Source: Bryopsis sp. KO-2023
Taxonomy: Eukaryota > Chlorophyta > Ulvophyceae > Bryopsidales > Bryopsidaceae
NCBI GenBank assembly: GCA_030272585.1
Contig: BSYQ01000001.1
Coordinates: 5,828,001 to 5,892,000 of the forward strand
DNA: 64,000 nucleotides
Direction of reading: 5' to 3'
Positions within the stretch are counted from its first letter, which is position 1. Each line of letters begins with the position of its first letter. The notes under the pieces are model-generated. The model was not told the origin of the DNA, searched no databases, and saw nothing but the letters and a program-made list of their open reading frames with translations. Of this stretch, positions 42,813 to 52,615 are shown piece after piece. The translations under genes were made by a program, and so were the position numbers.

Positions 42813-45800
42813 ATGGATCCATGGGCGGATGCGGAACTGATGGAATTCTTGAAAACAACGGCATTACCCGCTGAGAAACAAGCAAAAGCGAGGGTGCGAA
42901 AAAGGGGTCAGAGATATCGATGGGTGGGAGGAGATCTACACCCACTCAAGTGCTTGAGTAAACAAGGAGAATGGCTAGAGGTGCCGAAAGAGGAGCAAAG
43001 GCCAACTGTGGTCCGAAAAGTCCACAGAGAAAATGCGCACATCGGCGGCAGAGGATTGTGCCAGAAAGTGCAGCAGAGATACTGGTGGCCATATATAAGG
43101 AAAGAGGTAGAACAAGTGTGGCAGACGTGCCACAGCTGCAGAAGAAGTCAGAAAGCGCCTAAGGAACGACACCCATTAAGGCAGCATATACCGTTAAGAG
43201 CCTGGGAGAGACTGGGTATGGACTTGATCACCCTGCCCACCACCGGAACGGGAGAAAAATATGTGATAGTCATGGTAGACTACTTCACCAAGTGGACGAT
43301 CGCCGGGGCATTAACGAGTAAGAGGAGTTCTGCGGTGGCGGCGTGGCTGAAGGCCTCGGTGTTCCATCCATATGGACCGCCCGCCTCCATCATCACAGAC
43401 AACGGGAGTGAATTCGAAGGAGAGGTGGCAGAACTTCTACAGCAGTGGGGAGTCCAGTTGAGGAAAGGACGCCCATACCACCCGGAGACCAATGGGCTGG
43501 TCGAAAGAATGAACCGGGAGATACAACAACTATTGCGGAGGGAGTGTGGCGGCGGGATCACGCCCCAATGGCCGGAGAAACTGCAGGAGGTGATTTATGC
43601 TATCAACACCAGGGAACACACCTCCACCGGACTCAGCCCCGCCAAGGCATTGTTTTTCCGGGAGTTTTCCACCAAAACCAAACGAAATGAACGCTTAGCA
43701 GAATTGCGAGGGGAGTTACGCCGGGCAGATGCAGTGGAGCTGCAGCGCCAGGTCACCCTGAGGTTTATGAATGAGGAGAGGAAAGCTCAGGAGGGGAGTC
43801 TTGCCAGAGCCTTGCAGAAAGCAAGGGTCAAACAGCAGCTGGGGCACCTCTGGGAGACGATCAGGCGGGGTAAAGCTCCAGCAGAACTGCAAGTAGGGGA
43901 CATGGTGATGTTGTGCTCAACTCGGTTCCCCTACCACCCCAAGGAGATGGAATTTAATCAGGGGCCATGGATGGTCCAGGAATTACGTGGGGATTTGGTA
44001 AAGGTGGGTCAGACCCCAAGGGATGCATGGACTGTGGACAGGGTACAGTGTCGCCTCATTGAGAGGACGGACGTGGAGGAGTCTCGTGGCGGAAGTGCAG
44101 AAAACCCCAACAGCGGCGGCGAATTGTTAGACGAATTTGCACTTTTCGAGAGCCCAGCGACCATGTTCCGAATCGTATGTTTCCTGGCCATTATATGTGG
44201 CGTGTTGAGTAGTGGCGGAGGCGGAGTAGGGCCAATCGGTGGCGCACGTGAGGGTAGCGGCGATCAGCCAGAGCGAGGGGGCAGTGGATCATCGCAAAGG
44301 GGTGGCGGAAATCAACCAGGGCAAGGAAATGACGACACACCCATGGCTGAATCCGGCAGCCTCGATACAGCAGATTTGGAGGCGGAATATGGATTGCAGG
44401 AGGAGGAGACAGTGGAGGAGTTGGTCAGCGAGCCCATGGAGGAGATCGCCTTTCCAGCAGCCGGGCCATCCCAACCTCCACCAGTAGAACTCCCGGCCAC
44501 CTTCCGAAATCTGCCGGTAGAGCAGCAAATTGACGCCGTGGCGGCATACTTTGCGGCGATCCTTGCGAGCCATATGACCCAGCCGGAAACCCAGAACGTG
44601 GCCACCCAAACCGACGGAAAAGAGCAACGGGATCAGGTGTCGCAGGCTACCTGCGACATGGTGCCGTGGAAGCAATGGGAGCAACAACGGAGGCGGATGC
44701 AGAAGATGGCGGACCTATTGGATCGCCAGAAGAATCGGATTGCGGAACTGACGGGAAAGGAAAAAGAACCGCTACACCCCCGAAGCAGCCACCCACGAAA
44801 GAAAACGGTGCGAAGCCTCAAGGTTGGGGACATTGGGGAAGGAGGAAAGCCACCTCCTCAGCTGGGTCCAGAAGACTTGGAAGAAGCTACAGCAACATTA
44901 ACAGGAGAACAGCCATTTCATCAGCCTGGACAAGGGGGGCTGGAAGGATCAACAGCAGCAACAGCAGCCACAGGAGAGGGGCAGCATGAGGAAACCACAG
45001 TGGGGGAAGGATTGGTTGGGGGTGAATCAGGGGCTGGGGAGAAAGTGGGGGAGGAGCAGCCAGGAACACCAGAGGATGAACCCCCAGCTCCAGCTGATGT
45101 GATCCCAGGAAGCCCACCACATCCACAGCCACTGTCGGCTCAGGAATGGGCGGAGGTGCAGAGGGAGGAAAGAGATCGATCGTTGGCGGGACATCAGCCG
45201 CTGCCTGGGATGCACTACCGGAGAGGATGGGAGGAGACGGTGTCACAGCCTCGTGTGGAGGAACCTGATCCAGTTCCATTTGCCCACCAAGCGGAGCAAG
45301 TAGGATCCCAGGATCCACCAGCTGAACCCCCAACGACGGAGGAAGTGCCTCCAGCCTCCCAACTCGTCTTGTTGCCACCAGGGCCAATCAGACCACCAGC
45401 TCCACCCATGGCAGGACCTCGGCCACCACGCCCCTTCCAGATGTTCCAGAATGTCCAGGCCCCATTCACCTTTGGAGCAGGAACCCCCACAGGAACTACC
45501 CCGGGATTAAGCCAAAGCGGGACTCCAGCATCGAAGGGAGGAGCGCCAAGGAAGGGCCCAACCACTCGACTCGCCTCAGGAAAAGGGAAGCTCAAGAAGG
45601 CCGTCTTGGATTTTTCGGGAACGGATACGGAGACTGGCGAGGACGAAGGGCCCACAGACGCAACAGCACCGGGTGATGGAAAGGGACAGCACGGCCAGAG
45701 CAGCGGCGGCGGCACTCCAGGGATGGGTACGCGTTGCAGCCGTTGTTCAAAACCGCCCGGCTCCAACGCGTACATCCCAACCGCCTGTAAGTTTGCCAAT

Positions 45801-46277
45801 ACACCCGGGCATCACAGACACTGCTCGAGGGATCGCTTTGGGAAATCCTGGAAAGCTTGTGCGAAGGATGTGTTGGCCATCCTCGTGGCCTTGCGGCGCC
45901 CCGACCTCTTCTGCCGCGGACGCGAACTCACGCTGGGGGACATCCCGGCGGCGGACCTTTCATGGATCCCGGAGTATCGCCCTGGCATCACCGCCGACGA
46001 GGTTTTCCAAAATCGCTGCTGGCGATGCGAAGCAGAAGCCCGAAACTTCCCGACGACGGCATACTGGCGCACGCTGACGGCGGAGATGTGGGGGCGATAC
46101 CCCGAGCTCCGTCGGCCGTTCCCTGACGAGATCCCCCTGGAGAGAGGCAACGCAGCCAAGCGGCCCCGAGAAGACGAAGGTCCAGACGATCCAGCAGCGG
46201 GAGGAGAGCCGCCGGAGCACTGTCGCGGAGGTCAGGGAGGACCGCCACCACCACCACCGCCGCCGCCGACAGCCTAA
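42813..46277 (+). CDS. Element C integrase with a long C-terminal extension
   Basis: The frame is the same as RT but is separated from it by conserved stops. The first ATG is at 42813. An N-terminal HHCC zinc domain (HRENAHIGGRG, CHSCRRSQ) is followed by the DDE core: MDLITLPTTG, IITDNGSEFEG and TNGLVERMNREIQ. Around residue 360 a short basic beta-rich tail begins. The remaining 700 residues are not part of known integrases. They begin near 44163 with a hydrophobic stretch after a Met (MFRIVCFLAIICGVLSS), continue as acidic, coiled-coil (KQWEQQRRRMQKMADLLDRQ) and proline-rich regions, and end in a Cys/His-rich block (CSRCSKPPG, GHHRHCSRD, NRCWRCEAEA) and polyproline. It may be a fused extra protein in the env position. 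Confidence 0.88.
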   Translation: MDPWADAELMEFLKTTALPAEKQAKARVRKRGQRYRWVGGDLHPLKCLSKQGEWLEVPKEEQRPTVVRKVHRENAHIGGRGLCQKVQQRYWWPYIRKEVEQVWQTCHSCRRSQKAPKERHPLRQHIPLRAWERLGMDLITLPTTGTGEKYVIVMVDYFTKWTIAGALTSKRSSAVAAWLKASVFHPYGPPASIITDNGSEFEGEVAELLQQWGVQLRKGRPYHPETNGLVERMNREIQQLLRRECGGGITPQWPEKLQEVIYAINTREHTSTGLSPAKALFFREFSTKTKRNERLAELRGELRRADAVELQRQVTLRFMNEERKAQEGSLARALQKARVKQQLGHLWETIRRGKAPAELQVGDMVMLCSTRFPYHPKEMEFNQGPWMVQELRGDLVKVGQTPRDAWTVDRVQCRLIERTDVEESRGGSAENPNSGGELLDEFALFESPATMFRIVCFLAIICGVLSSGGGGVGPIGGAREGSGDQPERGGSGSSQRGGGNQPGQGNDDTPMAESGSLDTADLEAEYGLQEEETVEELVSEPMEEIAFPAAGPSQPPPVELPATFRNLPVEQQIDAVAAYFAAILASHMTQPETQNVATQTDGKEQRDQVSQATCDMVPWKQWEQQRRRMQKMADLLDRQKNRIAELTGKEKEPLHPRSSHPRKKTVRSLKVGDIGEGGKPPPQLGPEDLEEATATLTGEQPFHQPGQGGLEGSTAATAATGEGQHEETTVGEGLVGGESGAGEKVGEEQPGTPEDEPPAPADVIPGSPPHPQPLSAQEWAEVQREERDRSLAGHQPLPGMHYRRGWEETVSQPRVEEPDPVPFAHQAEQVGSQDPPAEPPTTEEVPPASQLVLLPPGPIRPPAPPMAGPRPPRPFQMFQNVQAPFTFGAGTPTGTTPGLSQSGTPASKGGAPRKGPTTRLASGKGKLKKAVLDFSGTDTETGEDEGPTDATAPGDGKGQHGQSSGGGTPGMGTRCSRCSKPPGSNAYIPTACKFANTPGHHRHCSRDRFGKSWKACAKDVLAILVALRRPDLFCRGRELTLGDIPAADLSWIPEYRPGITADEVFQNRCWRCEAEARNFPTTAYWRTLTAEMWGRYPELRRPFPDEIPLERGNAAKRPREDEGPDDPAAGGEPPEHCRGGQGGPPPPPPPPPTA

Positions 46278-46339
46278 AAAGGGGGAAGGTGAAAAAAAAA
46301 AAAGGGAAGGAAAATGGGGGGGGGGGGGCGACTGTTTGT

Positions 46340-46715
46340 TTTTGTTTTATTGTTTTATTTGTTTTTGTTTTATTGGTTTTCATGAGAATGGCTATGGAGA
46401 CAGCCTTCTCAAAGAAAAGTAGTAGCTGAACTGGGTTGGACCAGTAAGAATGGAAAAGAAAAGGAAGTGAGAGAGAGAGAGAGTAAGAGTCCAGAGTTCA
46501 GGGCTCTCTTTTTGATGACTTTTTGTTTTTGCTTTTATTGTTTTTGTTTTTGTTTTATTGGTTTTCATGAGAATGGCTATAGAGACAGCCTTCTCAAAGA
46601 AAAGTAGTAGCTGAACTGGATTGGACCAGTAAGAATGGAAAAGAAAAGGAAGTGAGGAAGAGAGAGTAAGAGTTCCGAGTTCAGGGTTCTCTCTTAAATC
46701 TTTTTGATACATGAT
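46340..46715 (+). repeat. Tandem duplication, period about 186 bp
   Basis: Two copies of a block containing TTTTCATGAGAATGGCTAT, GAAAAGTAGTAGCTGAACTGG and GGACCAGTAAGAATGGAAAA start at about 46,381 and 46,567. They lie in the non-coding 3' part of element C and differ by a few bases. Confidence 0.85.
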
Positions 46716-47057
46716 TTCAAGTTGCTATGAGGGTTAGAGAACAGACTGTCTGCTGCTGAAGTGGGCAGGCAGTAAAACACTGTGGCAGGAGTGGGTGTCT
46801 GATGGGTTAGATATCTTTTTGGGGGAAGGCATGAAAAAGGGGGGGGGGGGGGGGAAATAAACAAACAGAAACCTCTGGTTATTGGACCTGAAAAAGAAAA
46901 AAAAAAAAAAAAGAGAACAAGCCTACTGGTTGAGAAGGCAGGTTGCTCAGTATTTCTAGGGATGAAGTGAACAAGCTGACAGAACAGCTGTGGATTGTGT
47001 TGTGCTTGTGTTATCAAGGTTAACAGACATTTTTCCTATTGTGTAGAAAGTAATAAT

Positions 47058-47058
<1 letters not shown>

Positions 47059-47092
<34 letters not shown>
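47059..47092 (+). repeat. Poly-A tract, about 33 bp
   Basis: An uninterrupted A-run lies in the untranslated 3' region of element C, with further A- and G-runs at 46,833-46,912. No insertion boundary or target duplication was found around it. Confidence 0.8.
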
Positions 47093-47094
<2 letters not shown>

Positions 47095-47335
47095 TTTATT
47101 TTGGATCCCAACATACTGACCCTTAGCACTTGTTCTATAGTACTGGGGACACTGCATCTGTGGACTTAGTGGTTGAATAGGCAGTTAGGTCTTTCTATTC
47201 ACCACTTCTCCAACAGTTCTGACCCCAGCTATCTTGAAAATGGAAGTCTAGACACAGAAACAGTTCAGAAAAGAGGGGAGGGGATGTTAAAACTTTTGGG
47301 GACAAAAGTTCAGGGAGGAGGGGAGTGGTTACAGC

Positions 47336-47864
47336 TGTAACCCCAAACCACGTCGCCTCCACCGATTTCGTCACATTGGCCAAGGCCAGAGTGCTATCGG
47401 GTAGAGGAGGGGTAGTTAGGACAGTCCAGCCACAGTCTGGAAGTAGCAGTCCAGCTGCGGAAATGGCTAGGTTGGACGGTCCTAGGGGTAGACTAAGGGA
47501 AGGGATTGAGGGAGGTTAGGAAGATCAGCTAGGTTTGATAGGTTAGGTAGTCCCCATCAGTAGGTGGGATCCTAGGTGATCAGTGGGACTAGGGTGAGTC
47601 AGGCGGCAGCCTATTTAATGGCTGATCTTAGGTTATTGGACATTCTGGGTGAGGCTTTTGTGTTTATTCGGGTTTGGACCCTTTATTGTTTGTTGTAAGA
47701 AAGCTTGTGTGAAGAGTCCTGAGTAAGGTGCCTTGCAGAGGCCGTGTGATCAAGTTCAAGAGGGGCTGTCCCCACTTCCGCCGTTCCCGTTCTGCAGAAA
47801 CGCCATCACAACCGTTAAGTACGGCTGCAGGGGTGACCCCAGCGGTCAAGGTTACCCTATTTGT
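47336..47864 (+). repeat. Element C 3' LTR, with extra GGTTACA at its outer end
   Basis: This is the 529-bp partner of the 5' LTR. On the inner side it is preceded by GGTTACAGC, which forms a palindrome with the LTR start. On the outer side seven extra bases, GGTTACA (47865-47871), lie before the CTCGAC duplication. These bases do not occur between the 5' LTR and the primer site. Confidence 0.9.
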
Positions 47865-47877
47865 GGTTACACTCGAC

Positions 47878-48251
47878 ACCGTGCGGTACGGTGTTCGAAT
47901 CCCACTCGGTTCCCTTGGGTTCTGGGGACCCTGCGGGGGTTACTTTGCGCGTCACCCGATTTCCGATCATGATCGGATCGGGATCGGTGGGTGATCAGCA
48001 GATTCGATCTGATCGGAAAACGCCGATCCCGATCCCGATCCGATCTGGTTTCCGAGGCAGAATTGGGTGATCGGCCGATTTTGATCGGAAAAGTCGGACC
48101 GATTTTTGTGATCGGTCCGATTTTGATCGGTGATCGGTTTGATCGGACCGATCTGATCGATGATCGATTTGATCGGAAATTACGGGTGCCGATCTTGATC
48201 GGAGATCGGTTTGATCGATGACCGACAGATCGGGATCGGATCCCTAGTATG
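47878..48251. repeat. Element A right arm
   Basis: The second half of the tRNA-like sequence (B-box GTTCGAATCCC) is followed by the GGGACCCTGCGGGGGT-type tail, a degenerate GATCGG array and the terminal ATCCCTAGTATG. It is the inverted counterpart of 28645-29160, shorter and diverged in the array. Confidence 0.8.
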
Positions 48252-48259
48252 ACGAAGGC

Positions 48260-48819
48260 CTTTCGCTCTCTCGCACTGGAAATCGAAGGAGCCTCTGACG
48301 AAGAACTTGTGCACATGTACGTGGGCGGCCTTCGGAGTGCTTTACGAGCTCAGGTGGAAGTACGCCAGCCACAAACGGTGCGTACAGCAGCAACACTCGC
48401 GGAGATGTGGGAAGAGGCTAGCTTGGCGAGCACGGATCGCCCTCCAGTCCGAGGTGTGCAGGAGTGGAACTCGCAGCAGCAACAGCAGGAGGAGTCGGAG
48501 CAGGAAGACCACGCGGCTCTTGGGGTTCGTTTGGTTTCGGGCGCTGGAAACATTTCGTTTCCTCTCACGTGCCCACGCATGCCGCATTTACTAAGCTGCA
48601 TGGAAAGAGCGGTTCGGAAGAAGTGGTTTAGAGAAAAAGTAAAAGAATTTATCGTGAAGGCCGAGACCGAGGGAGAGGAGTCGAGGGGAGCAGGCATTCC
48701 TTTCGAGTTACGTTGTCTGATGCCGAGCACCCTGGCACTATTTTTCTGGCTGTACAAACACCCTCATGTTCTTCCCAGCACATGGTTTTGTCCGGAACCA
48801 TCACTCAGCGCAGCGGTAT
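48260..48819 (+). CDS. Element O gag, second part
   Basis: The frame continues directly from the cut at 28644: FRSLALEIEGASDEELVHMY, then VGGLRSALRAQV, the end of a standard retrotransposon capsid domain. A Gln/Glu-rich tail follows, then a region with no clear zinc knuckle. The frame is then cut by TRIM F, with duplication GGTAT. Beyond F a frame (49363-49552, LENFGKMAVYFAGGKK) continues to a stop, but in which frame Gag originally ended is unclear. Confidence 0.75.
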
Positions 48820-49357
48820 TGATACGGGATAAAGCGGCACAACCCGCAAAGGGGGCGGGCCGGTCCACCAACGTCCCGTATCGTGTATCATTTGGTTTCG
48901 GAGCCGAACTTGCGATCCGAAGGTCACAAGTTCGAGTCCTAGCGAGGCCATGGAAGTTGAGAGTGAGTTGGCACCTCTGACCCGAGAGTGGTAGTAACGA
49001 GAGGTGAAAGAGCATGAGGATCACTGCGAAGGAGGGGAGGGGGCTGAGATCATCACAGTGATCGCCGCCGCAGAGCAAGGCAAAAGACCATAAGCTCAAG
49101 AGACTAGACGGATCAAAGGGATAAGAACAAAGGATCAGAGGATCACAAGAAAGATCCTGGAGAACCCCCGAACAGACCCGCGAGAGAACGGTAACCCGGT
49201 AATCGCAGAGAGGGTCAAGGAGAATGGAGTAACGGGCACGAGGAGAAGGTGGTCGAGGGCGACCACTGGCCCGAGGGGGGACGAGATGATACGGGATAAA
49301 GCGGCACAACCCGCAAAGGGGGCGGGCCGGTCCACCAACGTCCCGTATCGTGTATCA
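48820..49357 (+). mobile_element. Element F: TRIM (miniature LTR retrotransposon)
   Basis: Two 71-bp direct repeats (48820-48890 and 49287-49357) begin TGATACGGG and end GTATCA. They are flanked by the 5-bp duplication GGTAT (48815-48819 and 49358-49362). A primer site TGGTTTCGGAGCC (48893-48905) follows the left repeat after two bases, and a G-rich purine tract precedes the right repeat. The internal 396 bp encodes nothing. Next to the primer site a segment with a GTTCGAGTCC B-box type motif resembles the 3' half of a tRNA. This non-autonomous copy must use proteins supplied by another element. Confidence 0.9.
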
Positions 49358-49572
49358 GGTATTCTCGTCCTGGAGAACTTCGGTAAGATGGCTGTATACT
49401 TCGCCGGTGGGAAAAAGATTGGGACAGGGGTTGCAGTGGGGTCGACGGAAGTTCAAACGTCGACGTTTGGGCTAGGACGCGAAAGAAACGAGGGGGGCAA
49501 GGGAAATGCACCAGTGAGGAGCACAACACTCAGTAAGGAAAAAAACGAATAAAGGGGGGAAAGTGTAGGTCG

Positions 49573-50571
49573 GTGTTGGAAGTGCTGACAGAGAAACATT
49601 CTTACTTTCCTCTGAGGTCAAAAGGGTGGGTTGTTTTTCCTTTAGGGATAAGTGTGGTTATAGGTCCTAGGCAAGTGGTGAGTGCACACTTACCCTACAG
49701 ATTTTTGGGAAAGATGCCTCAGATGTTTGATATTCTGTCGAATAATTTGGTGGAGGTGAAGTTTAAGATCAGGTTAGATGGGCAGATTAAAATTGTGCTT
49801 TTGAATTTAAGTGGATCGCCTCAGCATCTGACCCCGGGAATGAAGGTGCTGGCCACCCAAGATGTGTTTGATCGGGCTGAAGATGTGGAGGGGCATCCTT
49901 TAGAGCTTTTAGAAAAGGGAAAAAAACAGAAGCAGGGGTTTTATAGGGAAAATAAGAAACAGGGACAGTCAGGAAAACAGGTGGCAGGAATTCAGGAATA
50001 TCCAGAAAAACAGGTGGCAGAGAGTGCAGGTAGAGGGATAGATAAGAATCAGGCACAGCCAAAACAAAGGGTGGCAGAAATTCAGGAACAACCAGAAAAT
50101 AGGGTGGTAGAAGTTGCTGGTCAGTGGAGGGATAAGGAAAAACCGGTGGCCGCAATTCAGGAACAGTCAAAAAAACAGGTGGCAGAAGTTCAGGAGCAGC
50201 CAATCAAAAGGGTGGCAGAAGTTTCAGGGCAAGGGAGGCCACAGTTCACACGGGAACTGGTGCAGACTGTGGGGCACCAGGGACAGTGCCTCACTGTGGC
50301 AGATTTGGAAAGTAAGTACCCGACAGTTTTTGATCTCAGACCTGAAGCTATGGAATTGACACCAGCCATGAAATTCTTTTCGATGGGTACAGTTGATGTC
50401 CAGTTTACGGCTGAAGTGAAATACACCAGCCATTCGAGATTCCAACCCTTGGCAATTGCAGAAAAAAAAGTAGCGGATGCAGAAATTCAAAATTTATTAG
50501 CTAAAGGGATTATCCAAGAAGTTCCAGTTGGGGCTAAGGGTTTGTTTTCACAGGCCTTAATTCTCCCCAAG
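49573..50571 (+). CDS. Element O linker region and start of reverse transcriptase
   Basis: The first 100 residues (SVVIGPRQVVSAHLPYRF, then IKIVLLNLSGSPQHLTPGM) look like a beta-rich domain. They resemble dUTPase-like or other linker folds only loosely, and I do not assign one. No aspartic-protease DTG or DSG motif was seen anywhere in O. A charged, repetitive stretch follows, built on units such as KQVAEIQEQPE (about 49,970-50,230). The RT N-terminus then begins (QPLAIAEKKVADAEIQNLLAKG, where only part is motif). The frame is cut at LILPK by element E and resumes at 59,264. Confidence 0.65.
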
Positions 50572-50579
50572 TGTAACCG

Positions 50580-51179
50580 ACAAATTGCGTCGTCCTGACC
50601 GCTGGGGTCACCCCTGCAGCCGTACTTAACGGTTGTGGTAGCGTTTCTGCAGAACTGGAACGGCAGAAGTGGGGACAGCCCCTCTTGAACTTGATCACAC
50701 GGCCTTTGCAAGGCACTTTACCCAGGTCTCTTCCCAAAAGCTTTCTTACAACAATCAAAAGGTCCACACTCGAACAAAACACAAGAACCTAACCCAGAAG
50801 ATCCGCACCAAGAAGAAGTACAATACCCTAAGATCAGCCGTTTAAATAGGCTGCAGCCTGACTCACCTTGGTCCCACTGATCACCTAGGATCCCACCTAC
50901 TGATGGAGACTTCCTAACCCATCAAGCCTAGTTGATCTTCCTAACCACTCTCAATCCCTTCCCTCAGCACCAACCCCTAGGAACGTCCAACCTAGTCATT
51001 TCTGTAGCTGAACTGCTACTTCTAAACTGTGGCGGAACTGCCATGGCAGAACTGTCCCGGGGTGACTGCTAGCCCTACGTAATCCGTCCGGGACTGCCTC
51101 AAGCAGCATTCCCTCCCCTGATATCACTCTAGCCCTGGAGGTGACAAAATTGGTCGAGGCGACGTGGTTTGGGGTTACA
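50580..51179 (-). repeat. Element E 3' LTR
   Basis: This is the 600-bp LTR. Its start on the minus strand is TGTAACCCCAAACCACGTCG, as in C and D. It is preceded internally by GGTTACAGC, giving the same palindromic junction as in C and D. Confidence 0.9.
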
Positions 51180-51959
51180 GCTGTAACCACTCCCCTCCTC
51201 CCTTGACTTTTGTCCCCAAAAGTTAAACTCAACCTCCCCCACTGAACTTCTTCTGTCCCTGGTCTTTTAGTTGTTAGCTAGTTGTTCCCAGAACTTTTCC
51301 AAAAAGTAGCAACAAGAAAATCTTTCTCTTAACTGCCTGACTGGCTACTATGTCTGTAGACGTAGTGCTCAGAAACACAAAACAAGTGCCCACTGTTACT
51401 ATTTTTCCACAACAAACTATCCAAGGATATCAAAATGTGAACTAACAATGTTGTTCCTCAAACAGGTCCCCCCCTTTCTTCTTAATCACAGCCATCAGCT
51501 GTTCTTTGAACCCAGCGGGACTGTTCAAAGAGCACTCGAATGTAAACCAGTGGTGCTGTACTTCAATCAGTTCCCCCTTTTTTTTTTTTTTCATAGCCAT
51601 CAGCTGTTCTTTCACCCCTATAGGTCAAAGTGATCGGTTTGTCCCTATTTGTCCCTTGTTTATCCCCCTTTTATTCCCCAGTTCTCTATTGAGCTCAAAA
51701 AGTATCAAAAGAAAAATCCTTTTCCCTATCGACTGACCGAATACTATTCCTGCAGAAATAGTACCCAAGAACAAAATAGAACCAAAAACAAAATAAAAAC
51801 CCACCCACTGCTGCTGCAGAAATACAGCAATACCAAACAAAACAAACAATACAAAACAAAACAAAACCAGAAAATACCATATTGTATTTCGCGATCCATC
51901 CGTACCACTAGTCAATCGGTCTCCGAATGGTATAGTCGTCCTTTCCTTAGTTGAACGCC
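51180..51959. other. Element E non-coding 3' region
   Basis: This is AT-rich sequence between the integrase remnant and the 3' LTR, with two related copies of a block around GCCATCAGCTGTTCTTT (about 51,490 and 51,597) that resemble the duplicated block of element C in inverted view. No gene was found. Confidence 0.5.
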
Positions 51960-52562
51960 CGGCTTCTGTAGAAGTTCTGCCACTTCATTTCTTTCCCCTT
52001 TTTCCGCTGTTTTGTTTTCTCCCAAGCTCTCAACGGTATATGCTGCCGTAGTGGATGAAGTCCCTTAGGCGCTTTCTCTCTCTCATGCTGCCGTAGCGGA
52101 TATAGTTCCTTAGGCGCTTTTTAACTCTCTCTGCAGTTATGGCACGTCTGCCACACTTGCTCTTCCTCTTTTGATATACAACTCTTGCTGCTGTGCAGCT
52201 GCTGCACTCTTCTGGCTTAATCCTCTCCCGCCGATGTGCGCATTCTGTCTGTGGATATCTCGAACCACAGACTATCGTTGTTCCTCATTTGGCACCTGTC
52301 GCCATTCTCTTTCTCTGCTCAAGTACTTGAGTGGGTGAGCATCTCCTGCTACCCTTCAATATCGTCGACTTCTTCTGTGCACTTTTGCCTTAGCTTGTCT
52401 CCCAGCAGGCAAATCCTTTCTTTCCAAATATTTCATTTGATCCTTATCCATCCATTGATCCACTTTTTCCCCCTTGATCTCTTGCAACAACAATGGTAGG
52501 CAAGAAATATGCAAAAACCTCACAAAATTCAAGTGTCCCCTACCACTGTTGAGTACTTCCAT
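51960..52562 (-). pseudogene. Element E integrase remnant
   Basis: The minus strand begins like C's integrase ORF (WMDKDQMKYLERKDLPAG against C's DPWADAELMEFLKTTALP). It then continues in broken frames through the zinc-domain region with small duplications near 52,040-52,120. Nothing matching the DDE core is present before the 3' region. Compared with C, roughly the last 1,000 codons are missing. Confidence 0.75.
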
Positions 52563-52615
52563 TGGGACAACAATGGTTGCACCTTGTCAGCTCTGATCTG
52601 GGGTTCCATAGTAAA

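Larger units (their letters stand above)
29810..47871 (+). mobile_element. Element C: 12.8-kb Ty3/gypsy-like retrotransposon, invaded by element D
   Basis: The flanking duplication is CTCGAC (29804-29809 and 47872-47877), confirmed by the uninterrupted inverted copy in element A. LTRs are 29810-30338 and 47336-47864, 529 bp each and seemingly identical. The primer site TGGTTTCGGAGCC is at 30339-30351. The order is a long upstream ORF, gag-protease, RT-RNase H, then integrase with a very long extension. D (32570-37824) is inserted in antisense between the upstream ORF and gag. Apart from that insertion the ORFs are open, so the copy was probably mobile recently. An extra GGTTACA (47865-47871) lies between the right LTR and the duplication. 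Confidence 0.92.
28645..48251. mobile_element. Element A: hAT-like fold-back transposon made of GATCGG repeats, with nested inserts
   Basis: The 12-bp terminal inverted repeats CATACTAGGGAT and ATCCCTAGTATG are flanked by the 8-bp duplication ACGAAGGC (28637-28644 and 48252-48259), the size typical of hAT elements. Without inserts the element is about 1.07 kb. Its two arms are inverted copies of one another: degenerate GATCGG-type repeats, a GC-rich tail, a tRNA-like sequence, then a loop centred near 29,250. It has no transposase, so it is non-autonomous. It contains MITE B (29318-29782) and LTR element C (29810-47871). The hAT assignment rests on duplication length and general terminus type, not on an encoded protein. 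Confidence 0.82.

Noticed and set aside
46287..47335. A further gene between the element C integrase ORF and its 3' LTR
   Set aside because: There are only homopolymer runs, a 186-bp duplication and a poly-A tract, with no convincing frame.
47872..48251. An independent second copy of the GATCGG element
   Set aside because: Its end, orientation and the shared ACGAAGGC duplication show that it is the right arm of the same element A, split by C.
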